Origin: CAIVAT01 sp037128705
GTDB lineage: Bacteria; Bacteroidota; Bacteroidia; Bacteroidales; FEN-979
Reading direction: 5' to 3'
Length of the DNA: 64,000 nucleotides
Assembly (NCBI GenBank): GCA_037128705.1
Contig: JBAXVX010000024.1
Span: 1-64,000, forward strand
Below, piece by piece: positions 52,432-61,126 of this stretch; within the stretch, counting starts at the first letter, position 1, and each line of letters opens with the position of its first letter. The position numbers and the translations under genes were made by a program. A model generated the notes under the pieces. It saw only the letters and a program-made list of their open reading frames with translations, was not told the DNA's origin and did no database searches.

Positions 52432-53364
52432 TTGAATAACCGGATCACAACGCTCTTTGGTATCAGCTTCCCCATCATCCAGGCCGGGATGGTTTGGTGC
52501 AGCGGCTGGCGGCTGGCATCTGCAGTGAGCAATGCCGGCGGATTGGGGCTGATCGGGGCCGGCTCCATGTCACCCGAAATACTTGAAGAGCATATCAGGA
52601 AATGCAAAGCTGCAACGGATAAGCCTTTTGGAGTGAATATCCCGTTGCTCTTTCCAAGGATTGAACAGCAACTCGAAATCATCATCCGGGAGGGTGTGAA
52701 AATCGTCTTCACCTCGGCTGGAAATCCGGCCACATGGACCTCCTTGCTGAAACAAAACAACATCACCGTGGTTCATGTCATTGCCAATGTAAAATCGGCC
52801 GTTAAATGCGAACAATCCGGCGTGGATGCTGTCGTGGCTGAGGGATTTGAAGCCGGCGGGCACAATGGAAAAGAGGAGACCACTACCTTTACCCTGGTTC
52901 CGCTGATCAGGAAGTCGACGGAATTACCTTTGATTGCGGCGGGTGGTATCGGCACCGGCCGGGGGATGTTGGCTGCAATGGCCCTTGGTGCCGAAGGTGT
53001 TCAGATTGGCAGCCGTTTTGTGACTTCTGAAGAATCATCGGCCCACCCGGTATTTAAACAAAAAGTAGTGGAATCGGGCGACGGCGAAACATTTCTGACA
53101 CTTAAAAAAGTTGTCCCGGTAAGAATGATCAGGAATGCTTTTTTCCGGAAGGTCCAGTCGATGGAAGAATCAAACGCTTCGGCAGAGGAGCTGCGGGGAT
53201 TGCTGGGAAAGGGAAGGGCAAGATCGGGCATGTTTGAAGGTAACCTGGAGGAGGGCGAGCTCGAAATCGGACAGGTTGCAGCGCTCATCGACAAGATCAA
53301 ACCTGCAGGGGAGATTGTTCGCGAGATCATGTCAGAATTCATCCGGGCAAAAGAGGAATTGTAA
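52432..53364 (+). CDS. FMN-dependent nitronate monooxygenase / FabK-like enzyme
   Basis: The 310-residue protein starts with TTG at 52432; no ATG is available before the conserved N-terminus 'NNRITTLFGISFPIIQAGM', which fixes the start. The TIM barrel of the NPD family is seen in 'SNAGGLGLIGAGSMSPE', 'PFGVNIPLLFP', 'VVAEGFEAGGHNG' (the family's FMN/catalytic-site loop) and 'IAAGGIGTGRGMLAAMALGAEGVQIGSRF' (phosphate binding). Relatives are nitronate monooxygenases and FabK enoyl-ACP reductases. In a crotonase/dehydrogenase/thiolase operon, a flavin-dependent enoyl-thioester reductase role is possible. The family similarity alone does not decide between the two. Confidence 0.85.
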   Translation: MNNRITTLFGISFPIIQAGMVWCSGWRLASAVSNAGGLGLIGAGSMSPEILEEHIRKCKAATDKPFGVNIPLLFPRIEQQLEIIIREGVKIVFTSAGNPATWTSLLKQNNITVVHVIANVKSAVKCEQSGVDAVVAEGFEAGGHNGKEETTTFTLVPLIRKSTELPLIAAGGIGTGRGMLAAMALGAEGVQIGSRFVTSEESSAHPVFKQKVVESGDGETFLTLKKVVPVRMIRNAFFRKVQSMEESNASAEELRGLLGKGRARSGMFEGNLEEGELEIGQVAALIDKIKPAGEIVREIMSEFIRAKEEL

Positions 53365-53448
53365 AAGACCCGGGACCTCTTCCAAAGTTGCCTCATTGGT
53401 CCTAAATCCAGGTTTTTCTGTACATTCGTAAGGTCAATCAAACGTGAA

Positions 53449-55650
53449 ATGGATCAAGGCTATCTTAAACCATCCATGTTTCTCCAGCTAAAACGAGCTG
53501 CCACCCGCGGGATCTTCCATCCTGCCAGTTCTTGTCTTTTGGCCCTCTTCATCTTTTTTAATCTGGTTGTTTTCCAGGTATCTGATTGTCATGCCCAGGT
53601 TCGCAGATCTGCCTCCGTCACCTGCGACTTTACCTTTCAGGATACGGTGTGTAAAAACGCACCCGTTACCATCACCAATCTTTCACAGGGAGCAACAAAT
53701 TATTTCTGGCAGTTCTGTCCCGGAACCCCGCTGAGCTTTCCATCGGGTATTTCAACAGGATCCATTGCAAATAAATTAGGCCTTCCTTTTGGAATTTCCC
53801 TGGAACGGGAGGGGAACATGTTCTATGCTTTCATCACCAGTGCAGCCGACAGTTCCGTTACAAGGGTCGCCTGGGTAACCAGCTTGATCAACACGCCCAC
53901 GTTTGAAAAGCTGAACATCCCGGGAATCCTGACCGGGAAGATAGCAGGAATACAGGTAAAGAATGACAATGGAAGCTGGTATGGATTCGTTGCCAACGGA
54001 TCATCCCTCGTCCGGCTTGATTTTGGACCGTCGCTTGGCAATCTTTCACCGGCTGTCTCAACTGTGGCAGGCTCCGCCTGGATGAATACGGCCACCGGGC
54101 TGGTAATTGGTAAGGATGGGATAAACTGGGTGGGTTTTTGTGCAAATTATCCTGCAAACACCATTGTCAGATTTTTTTGGGGAAATACCCTCGCCGCCGA
54201 TCCTGCCCTGAGTTTGATCGGAAACGTTGGCGGACTTACCCGGCCCATGCAGCCCGCCCTGATCCAGGATGCATCGGGATGGTACCTGTATGTGGCCAAT
54301 ACCACAAGCCTGGCCGAGATCAAGTTCGGAACCTCCTTGTTGAATTCGCCGACAGGGGTTAACCTTGGCAAATTGAACTGGATCACCGACAACCGCGGAA
54401 TATCCTCCTTTTTCCAGTGCGGTCACCCCTATATCCTCATTGCCAACCATGATGCCATTGAAAACCAACTATTCCAGATTCACTTTAAAAACGGGCTGGC
54501 AGGCCCTAAATCACTGATACCGCTGGGGAACGTCGGCTCTTTGTTTGAAACCCTGGCCCTGTCGGAAACCATGAATATCGGCGACACCACCTTTTGCATT
54601 GCCATCAACGCCCTGCCCTCTCTGACTGTCTTATATTTTCGTGCCTGCAACGATGCCACCATCCCGGTGTCCACAAAATTCGATCCTTCACCTGTCATCT
54701 TTCCCGATTCGGGAACCTATACCATCAAACTGACGGTTGACCTGGGATTACCAACAGAACAGCAGGTTTGCAAGGAGATCGAGGTGAATTCGACCTCCCT
54801 CGACCTGGGAAAAGATACCTCCTTGTGCGAAGGCAGGAGCCTGGCACTTGATGCAGGCCGCGGATTCGATTCCTACCAATGGAGTACCGGCGAAACAACC
54901 AGAACGATTACAGTCGGCAAGGCAGGGAATTATTCTGTAACAGCGATCAACCGTTTCGGATGCACTGCGTCTGATGCCATCCGTTTTGATCTTAATCCAG
55001 CTGCACATGTGAGCGTTGACACCTCCATCTGTTACGGAAGGTTCTACTATGCCGGCAGTAAATTGCAATCATCCTCAGGCACCTACATTGACTCTCTGTC
55101 CACCTCGAAAGGATGCGATTCGGTTCTTACTACCCATCTCACGGTAAAACCGGAGATTATCCTGGATCTAGGCAATGATACCTGCATGAATCCCGGGACA
55201 ACCATATCCCTTGTTGCAAAGGGGAACCAGAATGCATCCTATACCTGGCAGGATGGATCGCATGATTCAGCCTATACTGTCACCCAGCCCGGCAATTTCT
55301 CGGTGAAGGTCGTGGTCGGTCATTGTGACAAAACCGATGCGATGGTTGTGAGCTGGTGCCCCGTAACAGTGTATTTCAATGTTCCAAATGCATTCTCTCC
55401 CAACGGGGATGGACTGAATGATCTGTTTCTCCCCAGTGCGGGCGGGATCACCGGTTTTTCAATGATCATCTACAACCGCTGGGGTGAAACAGTTTTCGAA
55501 TCCGCCAATATAGAGAATGGCTGGGATGGCACATACAAAGGCAGGCCCTGTGAGGCGGGTGTCTATGTTTATGTGATCACCTATGGAACATCTCAGAATC
55601 CGGAAGAGACCAATCAGAAAGTAAACGGAACTGTGACGCTTGTGAGATGA
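53449..55650 (+). CDS. Gliding-motility-type (T9SS type B) surface protein
   Basis: The 733-residue protein has a long signal region ending 'SDCHAQ'. Residues ~60-400 are a WD/propeller-like repeat region with recurring 'FGPSLGNLSPAV', 'WGNTLAADPAL' and 'FGTSLLNSPTG' phrases. Ig/PKD-like domains follow, each starting with a 'LDLGKDTSLCEG' or 'LDLGNDTCMNPG' motif. The C-terminus (~650-733) is the gliding-motility-associated domain: 'VPNAFSPNGDGLNDLFLP', 'FSMIIYNRWGETVFES', 'GWDGTYKGRPCEAGVYVYVITY'. Such proteins are exported by T9SS and stay at the surface as adhesins or matrix proteins. It is convergent with the TPR membrane protein gene, 13 bp apart. A specific ligand cannot be proposed. Confidence 0.88.
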   Translation: MDQGYLKPSMFLQLKRAATRGIFHPASSCLLALFIFFNLVVFQVSDCHAQVRRSASVTCDFTFQDTVCKNAPVTITNLSQGATNYFWQFCPGTPLSFPSGISTGSIANKLGLPFGISLEREGNMFYAFITSAADSSVTRVAWVTSLINTPTFEKLNIPGILTGKIAGIQVKNDNGSWYGFVANGSSLVRLDFGPSLGNLSPAVSTVAGSAWMNTATGLVIGKDGINWVGFCANYPANTIVRFFWGNTLAADPALSLIGNVGGLTRPMQPALIQDASGWYLYVANTTSLAEIKFGTSLLNSPTGVNLGKLNWITDNRGISSFFQCGHPYILIANHDAIENQLFQIHFKNGLAGPKSLIPLGNVGSLFETLALSETMNIGDTTFCIAINALPSLTVLYFRACNDATIPVSTKFDPSPVIFPDSGTYTIKLTVDLGLPTEQQVCKEIEVNSTSLDLGKDTSLCEGRSLALDAGRGFDSYQWSTGETTRTITVGKAGNYSVTAINRFGCTASDAIRFDLNPAAHVSVDTSICYGRFYYAGSKLQSSSGTYIDSLSTSKGCDSVLTTHLTVKPEIILDLGNDTCMNPGTTISLVAKGNQNASYTWQDGSHDSAYTVTQPGNFSVKVVVGHCDKTDAMVVSWCPVTVYFNVPNAFSPNGDGLNDLFLPSAGGITGFSMIIYNRWGETVFESANIENGWDGTYKGRPCEAGVYVYVITYGTSQNPEETNQKVNGTVTLVR

Positions 55651-55663
55651 GGGGGCGGATGTA

Positions 55664-58069
55664 CTATTTGCAGCGATGTTCAATAAAATCATTGGCCTGG
55701 GTGAATTTTAATCCGCTGGCTTTCTTCATGTCGTTGCAAGCGCCGGTATTATTACCCATTTTATCTTTGGCAACTCCCCGGTAATAATATGCAGGGGCAA
55801 GCTGGGGATCGATCTCAATCGCTTCAGAGAAATCGGTGATGGCCTGGTTCAGTTTTCCAAGGTTAAGGTAGGCGGCTCCGCGATTGAAGTAGGCATTGGT
55901 ATATTTCGGGTCAATGCTGATTGCAGCGGTGAAATACCCGATGGCTTTATCAAAATTACCGAGGGCCCCGAAAACATTACCGAGGTTGGAAAAGGCCTTC
56001 ATGTTTTTCGGATCGATCGAGATGGTTTTAAGATAATCTTCGATGGCCTTGTCCCATTGTTTAAGATTCCCATAGGCGATGCCGCGGTCGAAATAGGCTT
56101 CAGCATAACCCGGGTCAATTTCGATGGCCCTGGTGTAATCGTCAACCGAAAGGTTGATCTGGCCCAGGTAGCCATATGCAATTCCAAGACTGGAATAGGC
56201 TTTGGTGTTTTTCGGATCGATCGCAATGACCTTTGAGAAATCTTTGATCGCATTCTCCCATTGTCCAAGGCTGATAAAGGTAATGCCACGGTTGAGATAG
56301 GCTTCAACATATTCCGGGGCGATATCAATGGCGATGGAAAAGTCATGGATCGATTGATCCGGTTGAGCAGTGTTTGTATAGGCAATCGCCCGATTGTAAA
56401 ACGCATCTGCATTGTGCGGGTCAATGATGATGGCCCTGGAGTAATCATCAATGGCCTTTTCCCATTGTCCGAGGTTCCCAAACGCGAGGCCACGGTTGGA
56501 GTAGGCATCTGAATATTCAGGGTCGAGGCTGATGGCCTGTGTGTAATCGATAATCGACTTGTCGGGCTGCCCTGTTGAAAAGTAGGCTAATCCCCTGTTG
56601 AAATAAACTTCAGGATTTTGCGGGTCAGCCTCTATCATGCGGGAGTAATCACCGATGGCTTTGTCCCGTTGTCCAAGGTCCCAATAACCGAGGCCGCGGT
56701 TATAGTAGGCGATGAAATAATCTGGATCTGCCCGGATTGCACTGGAAAAATCGGCCATTGATTTATCCAATTGCTTCAGATCCCTGTAGGCAATTCCCCG
56801 TTCGCACAATGCAACAGCTGAACCGTCATATTTCCTGATCACATCATTCCAAAGGGTTAAACTGTCTTTCCAAACCATGCAACGCAGAAAGGTCATAGCG
56901 GATAACATGGCGATAAACAATAAAAACAGGGTATACCGGATCCTGGCCTGTTTTATTTTCATAAAAGCAAAGGCAAAACAAAGCAGCAATCCCACCGAGG
57001 GAATATAAAAATAACGGTCGGCCATCATGGCCTGCCCGACAGGTATTAATTGCAAAAGTGGAAGAAGGGTCAGGAAAAACATGCTGATCCCGAATAAAAG
57101 AATTTTAGAATATTTAAACAGGAAATAGGTTCCGGTAGCATAAAGAGGCAGCAAAATCATGAACAGCCAATAATAGGAAGGGATACTTCCATCCGGGGGT
57201 TTCACCGGAAAAGGATACAGGGCCGAAAGGGAAATGGGGAAAATACTTTTGATCAAATATTGTGTGAGCCCAAAGGATGCAAAAGCGAGCCTCTCCGGAA
57301 GGGAAAAATGATCCAAATGAATGGCATGTGCAGATTCCTGGGCCTGGAAGGCGAACCATGTGAAGACCAGAGAAAGAAGTAAAAAAGGCACCTTTTCCAA
57401 TAAAACCTTCGTTGAAAACCATTTCCTCCCCCTCAGATAATCGATGAAAGGAAGAAGGACTACCAGCGTTACCGCTTGTCCTTTTGCCAGTAAAGAAAGA
57501 AGAAAGAATAACAGCGAAATGATCAACCCTGACTTTTTGTGTCCTGAAGTGTAATTTGTATAAAAAATAAGCGATAAAAGATAAAAAAATGAATACAAAA
57601 CATCTTTTCTTTCTGAGATCCATGCCACGGATTCAACATGCAATGAATGAACCCCAAACATCATGAATGTAAGCAGGGCCAGCAGGTGATTCTCTGTAAG
57701 CCGCTTTACCAGGATATAAACCAGGAGGGAGTTAAAGAGATGCAGCAGGAGGTTTGTTAAATGAAACATGAAAGGCCGGTCGCCCCCGATCAACTGATCA
57801 AGCCCCAGCGATAACAAGGTGAGGGGATGATAATTTCCGGCGAAATAGACAGAAAAAATTTTCACGATGCCCGACAGGGACAGGTTGGATACAAAGGGAT
57901 TATGAATATATTCAGGATCGTCCCAATTGGTAATGCCGTTAAAAAGTGAGGGTAAATAGATCAAAAAGATCACCAGCAAGCCACCAATCAGCCAATAAGC
58001 AGAATCATTTTTTTCAACAATCGCAGCGACCGGAGCTGGTTTTGCCGGTCTTGTTTTTTTTGAGGTCAT
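55664..58069 (-). CDS. GT-C-like membrane protein with C-terminal TPR repeats (TMTC-like)
   Basis: From the ATG at 58069 the protein has 801 residues. The N-terminal half (~25-410) has about ten hydrophobic helices. 'FNGITNWDDPEYI' after helix 1 matches the acidic DD motif of GT-C glycosyltransferases, and 'HSLHVESVAWISERKDVLYSFFYLL' and 'MMADRYFYIPSVGLLL' match the TMTC/O-mannosyltransferase group. The second half (~415-790) holds about eleven 34-residue TPRs, each with 'AY.NRG.AY..LGQ...AI.DYS.AI.IDP'. It is predicted to transfer a sugar from a lipid-phosphate donor to proteins outside the inner membrane, with the TPRs binding the acceptor. The GT2 gene upstream could make that donor. The activity is inferred. 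Confidence 0.75.
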   Translation of the reverse strand: MTSKKTRPAKPAPVAAIVEKNDSAYWLIGGLLVIFLIYLPSLFNGITNWDDPEYIHNPFVSNLSLSGIVKIFSVYFAGNYHPLTLLSLGLDQLIGGDRPFMFHLTNLLLHLFNSLLVYILVKRLTENHLLALLTFMMFGVHSLHVESVAWISERKDVLYSFFYLLSLIFYTNYTSGHKKSGLIISLLFFLLSLLAKGQAVTLVVLLPFIDYLRGRKWFSTKVLLEKVPFLLLSLVFTWFAFQAQESAHAIHLDHFSLPERLAFASFGLTQYLIKSIFPISLSALYPFPVKPPDGSIPSYYWLFMILLPLYATGTYFLFKYSKILLFGISMFFLTLLPLLQLIPVGQAMMADRYFYIPSVGLLLCFAFAFMKIKQARIRYTLFLLFIAMLSAMTFLRCMVWKDSLTLWNDVIRKYDGSAVALCERGIAYRDLKQLDKSMADFSSAIRADPDYFIAYYNRGLGYWDLGQRDKAIGDYSRMIEADPQNPEVYFNRGLAYFSTGQPDKSIIDYTQAISLDPEYSDAYSNRGLAFGNLGQWEKAIDDYSRAIIIDPHNADAFYNRAIAYTNTAQPDQSIHDFSIAIDIAPEYVEAYLNRGITFISLGQWENAIKDFSKVIAIDPKNTKAYSSLGIAYGYLGQINLSVDDYTRAIEIDPGYAEAYFDRGIAYGNLKQWDKAIEDYLKTISIDPKNMKAFSNLGNVFGALGNFDKAIGYFTAAISIDPKYTNAYFNRGAAYLNLGKLNQAITDFSEAIEIDPQLAPAYYYRGVAKDKMGNNTGACNDMKKASGLKFTQANDFIEHRCK

Positions 58070-58120
58070 TTGCAATGTTGTCTTGTTGTGTCTGCCGGCT
58101 TTTTCATCCCAGAGGGACGA

Positions 58121-58882
58121 TTAAGACCCAGCCGGATTTCTCCGTTCAAATAGTTGTAGTTTAATCAACCCCATTCTCTGCAAAGTATAACTGATGGCGG
58201 TGGTCATCACCCCCATACCATAGCTGATGCTCCTTCTGAAAGTAATGGAGGAGGCTTCGGGAAAGTATTTTGTCGGGCAGGTAATTTCAGCAATCTCAAA
58301 ACCTGCAAAACATATCTGGGCTACGACCTGGTTATCAAAAACAAAATCATCGGAGTTTGTCTGGTAGTTTATTGTATTCAATACCTCCGCCGAAAATGCG
58401 CGATAACCCGTATGATATTCTGACAATTTTTGTTGCATGAGGATGTTCTGGGAAAGGGTAAGAAACCGGTTAAAATAGTATTTGTAAACAGGCATTCCTC
58501 CTTTTTTTGCCCCTCCCCCTAAAATCCTTGACCCAAATACCACAGGATATAAATCCTGAGCGATAAGGTAGGACATTGAGGGAATCAATTTAGGGGTATA
58601 CTGGTAGTCGGGATGAAGCATAATAATTATATCAGCCCCTAAATCCAAAGCTTTTTTATAACATGACTTCTGATTTCCCCCATAACCCATATTTTTATCA
58701 TGGGTTATGATATGCCTGATCCCTAATTCCTTTGCAACCTCAACAGTCTGATCACTGCTACAGTCATCCACAAGAATAACCTCATCCACAATTTCAAAGG
58801 GGATTTCAGTATAGGTGAGTTTCAGCGTTTGTTCAGCATTAAAAGCAGGGAGAACGACAATTATTTTCTTATTATTCAGCAC
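58121..58882 (-). CDS. GT2 polyprenyl-phosphate glycosyltransferase (DPM1-like)
   Basis: The 253-residue product starts with GTG at 58882. The GT-A fold shows 'IVVLPAFNAEQTL', 'VILVDDCSSDQTVEVA', 'THDKNMGYGGNQKSCYKKALDLGADIIIMLHPDYQYTP' (the acidic metal-binding motif is HPDYQ) and 'EYHTGYRAFSAEVL'. There are no clear transmembrane helices at the C-terminus, as in soluble DPM1-type enzymes that make polyprenyl-phosphate mannose or glucose. The gene is on the same strand as, and 51 bp before, the GT-C/TPR gene, so the two probably form a donor-synthase / transferase pair. The sugar is unknown. Confidence 0.88.
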   Translation of the reverse strand: MLNNKKIIVVLPAFNAEQTLKLTYTEIPFEIVDEVILVDDCSSDQTVEVAKELGIRHIITHDKNMGYGGNQKSCYKKALDLGADIIIMLHPDYQYTPKLIPSMSYLIAQDLYPVVFGSRILGGGAKKGGMPVYKYYFNRFLTLSQNILMQQKLSEYHTGYRAFSAEVLNTINYQTNSDDFVFDNQVVAQICFAGFEIAEITCPTKYFPEASSITFRRSISYGMGVMTTAISYTLQRMGLIKLQLFERRNPAGS

Positions 58883-58960
58883 TTCAGATTAAAATTTATT
58901 GGTTTAAAATCACACCAATAGTTATTAGCTGTGATAAACTGGAAAAAGCAGTCAATCGAA

Positions 58961-59959
58961 TTAAATAATCAAACTGGTTTGCTGTTTTTCACCAGGCATT
59001 GTAAAAAAGAAAGTACTGCCTTTACCTTCCTCGCTTTCAACCCAAATCTTTCCTCCGTGTTTCTCAACAAATTCCCTGCACAGAATAAGACCCAGGCCAC
59101 TTCCTTTTTCATGTCCGGTTCCAATGCTTGTAAAACTTGTCTCAATCCTGAAAAGATTTTTAATATCATTTTCCGACATGCCGGTCCCGTTATCGGATAC
59201 CGAAATAACCACTTCGTCGTTCTTATGAAAAGCCCTTAACTGAACTTTGCCATTTTCGTAGGTGAATTTTATGGCATTGGAGATGAGGTTCCTGATGCAG
59301 ATACCAAGCATGTTTTCATCGGCCATCAAATTTATATTCAAGGGAATATCATTGTTCAGTTCGATATTTTTTTGCCCCGCAGTATGGCGCAAACCATGAA
59401 GAATTTCTTCTGATATCTGGTACAGGTTAATGATCTCCGGGTTAAATGGCATTTCGCCACGCTGCAATCTCGCCCATATCAGCAGCTTTTCCAGCAACTT
59501 GTATGTGTTCTGCGTGGATAGGTTAATGGCGCCTGCATATTTCTCGATGGTTTTATCATCGAGGCTTTTTATATTATCCTTTAACAGCTGGCTTAACCCA
59601 ATGATTCCATGGAATGGGCTGCGTAAGTCATGGGCAATGATGGAGAAGAATTTATCCTTTGTGGAATTGAGTTCACTTAATTGTACTTCGCTTTTTTTCA
59701 GGGCCTCCTCTTTTTTTAATAATTTATTGTGTTCAGCTAAAAGATCTGATTGTAAAAGAAATTGTTTCTCCCAAACATAATAGGATATTATGGTTGCAAT
59801 AATAGATGAGAATAAAATGGTCATCAGGTGAGATTCAAACATCATAATCGAAGGAAAAAACAGCGTTTTTATAACTTCATACAAAGTCATAGCTAAGAAT
59901 GTAATTCCGAAACTAAAGAAAAGTACTTTATAACGCTTTTTTTTCAAAATTTCCTTCAT
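58961..59959 (-). CDS. Membrane-anchored sensor histidine kinase
   Basis: This 332-residue protein has two N-terminal transmembrane helices (~11-31 and ~44-62) with only a ~12-residue loop between them, so it has no sizeable extracellular sensor. A coiled-coil linker (~65-98) leads to HisKA with His110 in 'SIIAHDLRSPFHGII'. The HATPase shows 'NLISNAIKFTYENG' (N box), 'DNGTGM' (G1), and 'GSGLGLIL' (G2). No receiver domain or response regulator is adjacent, so it is an orphan here. It may sense membrane state or a partner protein. A tRNA gene lies just upstream. Confidence 0.93.
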   Translation of the reverse strand: MKEILKKKRYKVLFFSFGITFLAMTLYEVIKTLFFPSIMMFESHLMTILFSSIIATIISYYVWEKQFLLQSDLLAEHNKLLKKEEALKKSEVQLSELNSTKDKFFSIIAHDLRSPFHGIIGLSQLLKDNIKSLDDKTIEKYAGAINLSTQNTYKLLEKLLIWARLQRGEMPFNPEIINLYQISEEILHGLRHTAGQKNIELNNDIPLNINLMADENMLGICIRNLISNAIKFTYENGKVQLRAFHKNDEVVISVSDNGTGMSENDIKNLFRIETSFTSIGTGHEKGSGLGLILCREFVEKHGGKIWVESEEGKGSTFFFTMPGEKQQTSLII

Positions 59960-59977
59960 GGTTTTTTAGTAGGGGGG

Positions 59978-60051
59978 TGGAGTATACCGGAGTCGAACCG
60001 GTGACCTCTGCATTGCGAACGCAGCGCTCTGGCCAACTGAGCTAATACCCC
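59978..60051 (-). tRNA. tRNA-Ala (anticodon CGC)
   Basis: The minus-strand 74-nt cloverleaf has a full 7-bp acceptor stem (GGGGTAT with ATACTCC) containing the G3-U70 pair that identifies alanine tRNAs. It has a D-stem GCTC/GAGC, an anticodon stem CTGCG/TGCAG with loop TTCGCAA, and a T-arm ACCGG-TTCGACT-CCGGT. The anticodon is CGC, reading GCG. The discriminator is A; the following bases are CCC, so the CCA tail is not encoded. Confidence 0.95.
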
Positions 60052-60097
60052 CTTTTACTGGTCCTGAACGGGATGCAAAGATATTACAATTTGCGAT

Positions 60098-61081
60098 TCA
60101 CCCGGCTGTCTTCACCTTCACAACCTTATTGATTACCGGCTTCAGTCCATGCAGGAATTTGTAAATGGCCACGAGATCGGTGGTGTCCATTCCCGCATAC
60201 ATTGTCCAGGGCATGATCGACTGCATTTCACCACGCTGAACGACGGGCGGGGTGTACTTTGACAGGTTATAGGCCCTGAACCGGAAGAGGAACGCCTCCT
60301 GCGTCCATTTGCCGATCCCCGTCTCCTCATCCGGGGTGATGTTGGCAGAGACAAGCAGGCTGCCGTCCGGCATCTGGAATACCCTTCCTCCCGAGAATGA
60401 AAGACTTTTCACTATTTGTCCGTGTTCGGCCGGGGTATGGCATTCCACGCAGCCTGAGGCCCTTACCAGGTACTCGCCATACTGAAGGGTGTCGTTTGCC
60501 GGGGGGTTGCTTTGAGGAGCGGCTTTTGCCGGGATGAGATGCAGGATGACATTCATCGGAAAGGTCGGAGCTGAGCGCGATGGTTTGAAGGTGATGGCCG
60601 GAAGGCTGCGGATATAGGCGATCACACTCAGGATATCTTCCGTGTCAAGGGTGCCGTAAGCCGGGTAGGGCATGATCGGGAAAAGGGGATGCCCGTCTTT
60701 GCTGACGCCACTGGTGATGGCGCGATAGATTTCAGCATCGGTCCAGTCAGCCAGGGCAAAAGGGGTGATGTTTGACGACATGAAGTGCCCGGGAAATCCC
60801 AGCTTTTCATCAAACACTTCACCGCCCTTCCCCTCAGTACCGGCAGTTAAAGGCCCTGAAAATTTACTCCAGTCGCGGGTTGAATGACAATCAATGCATA
60901 CCATCACATGGTTGGCAAGGTATTTTCCCCGTTCAATGCGTTGCCGGGTCGGTTCCGCCTTGAGTTCCTTAACCGGGATGTTTGGCAGGAACCACACAAT
61001 GTAGAGAACAACAATAATGAGTATCATCACAAGGGCGGCTGCAATGCCACCAAGGATCCTGGGCCACTTTTTCTTTTCCAT
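60098..61081 (-). CDS. Diheme c-type cytochrome
   Basis: The 327-residue protein has a single N-terminal transmembrane anchor (~9-32) and no cleavage site, so it faces the periplasm while anchored in the inner membrane. Two cytochrome c domains carry 'CIDCH' (Cys62, Cys65, His66) and 'CVECH' (Cys211, Cys214, His215). Candidate distal methionines lie in 'PIMPYPAYG' and 'QSIMPWTMYAGM'. The layout resembles the cytochrome subunits of membrane dehydrogenases (alcohol or nicotinate type), but no dehydrogenase gene is beside it. It implies a respiratory electron-transfer role. Confidence 0.9.
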   Translation of the reverse strand: MEKKKWPRILGGIAAALVMILIIVVLYIVWFLPNIPVKELKAEPTRQRIERGKYLANHVMVCIDCHSTRDWSKFSGPLTAGTEGKGGEVFDEKLGFPGHFMSSNITPFALADWTDAEIYRAITSGVSKDGHPLFPIMPYPAYGTLDTEDILSVIAYIRSLPAITFKPSRSAPTFPMNVILHLIPAKAAPQSNPPANDTLQYGEYLVRASGCVECHTPAEHGQIVKSLSFSGGRVFQMPDGSLLVSANITPDEETGIGKWTQEAFLFRFRAYNLSKYTPPVVQRGEMQSIMPWTMYAGMDTTDLVAIYKFLHGLKPVINKVVKVKTAG

Positions 61082-61126
61082 GGTCTGTTAATTTATATTG
61101 TTATGGTTTGCGCCTGGTTATCTCAC

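Noticed and set aside
55700..56850. Regularly spaced similar sequence that could suggest a CRISPR-like or minisatellite array
   Set aside because: The ~102-bp period equals 34 codons and encodes TPR units of one protein; the copies are diverged and in frame. No CRISPR array is seen in the window.
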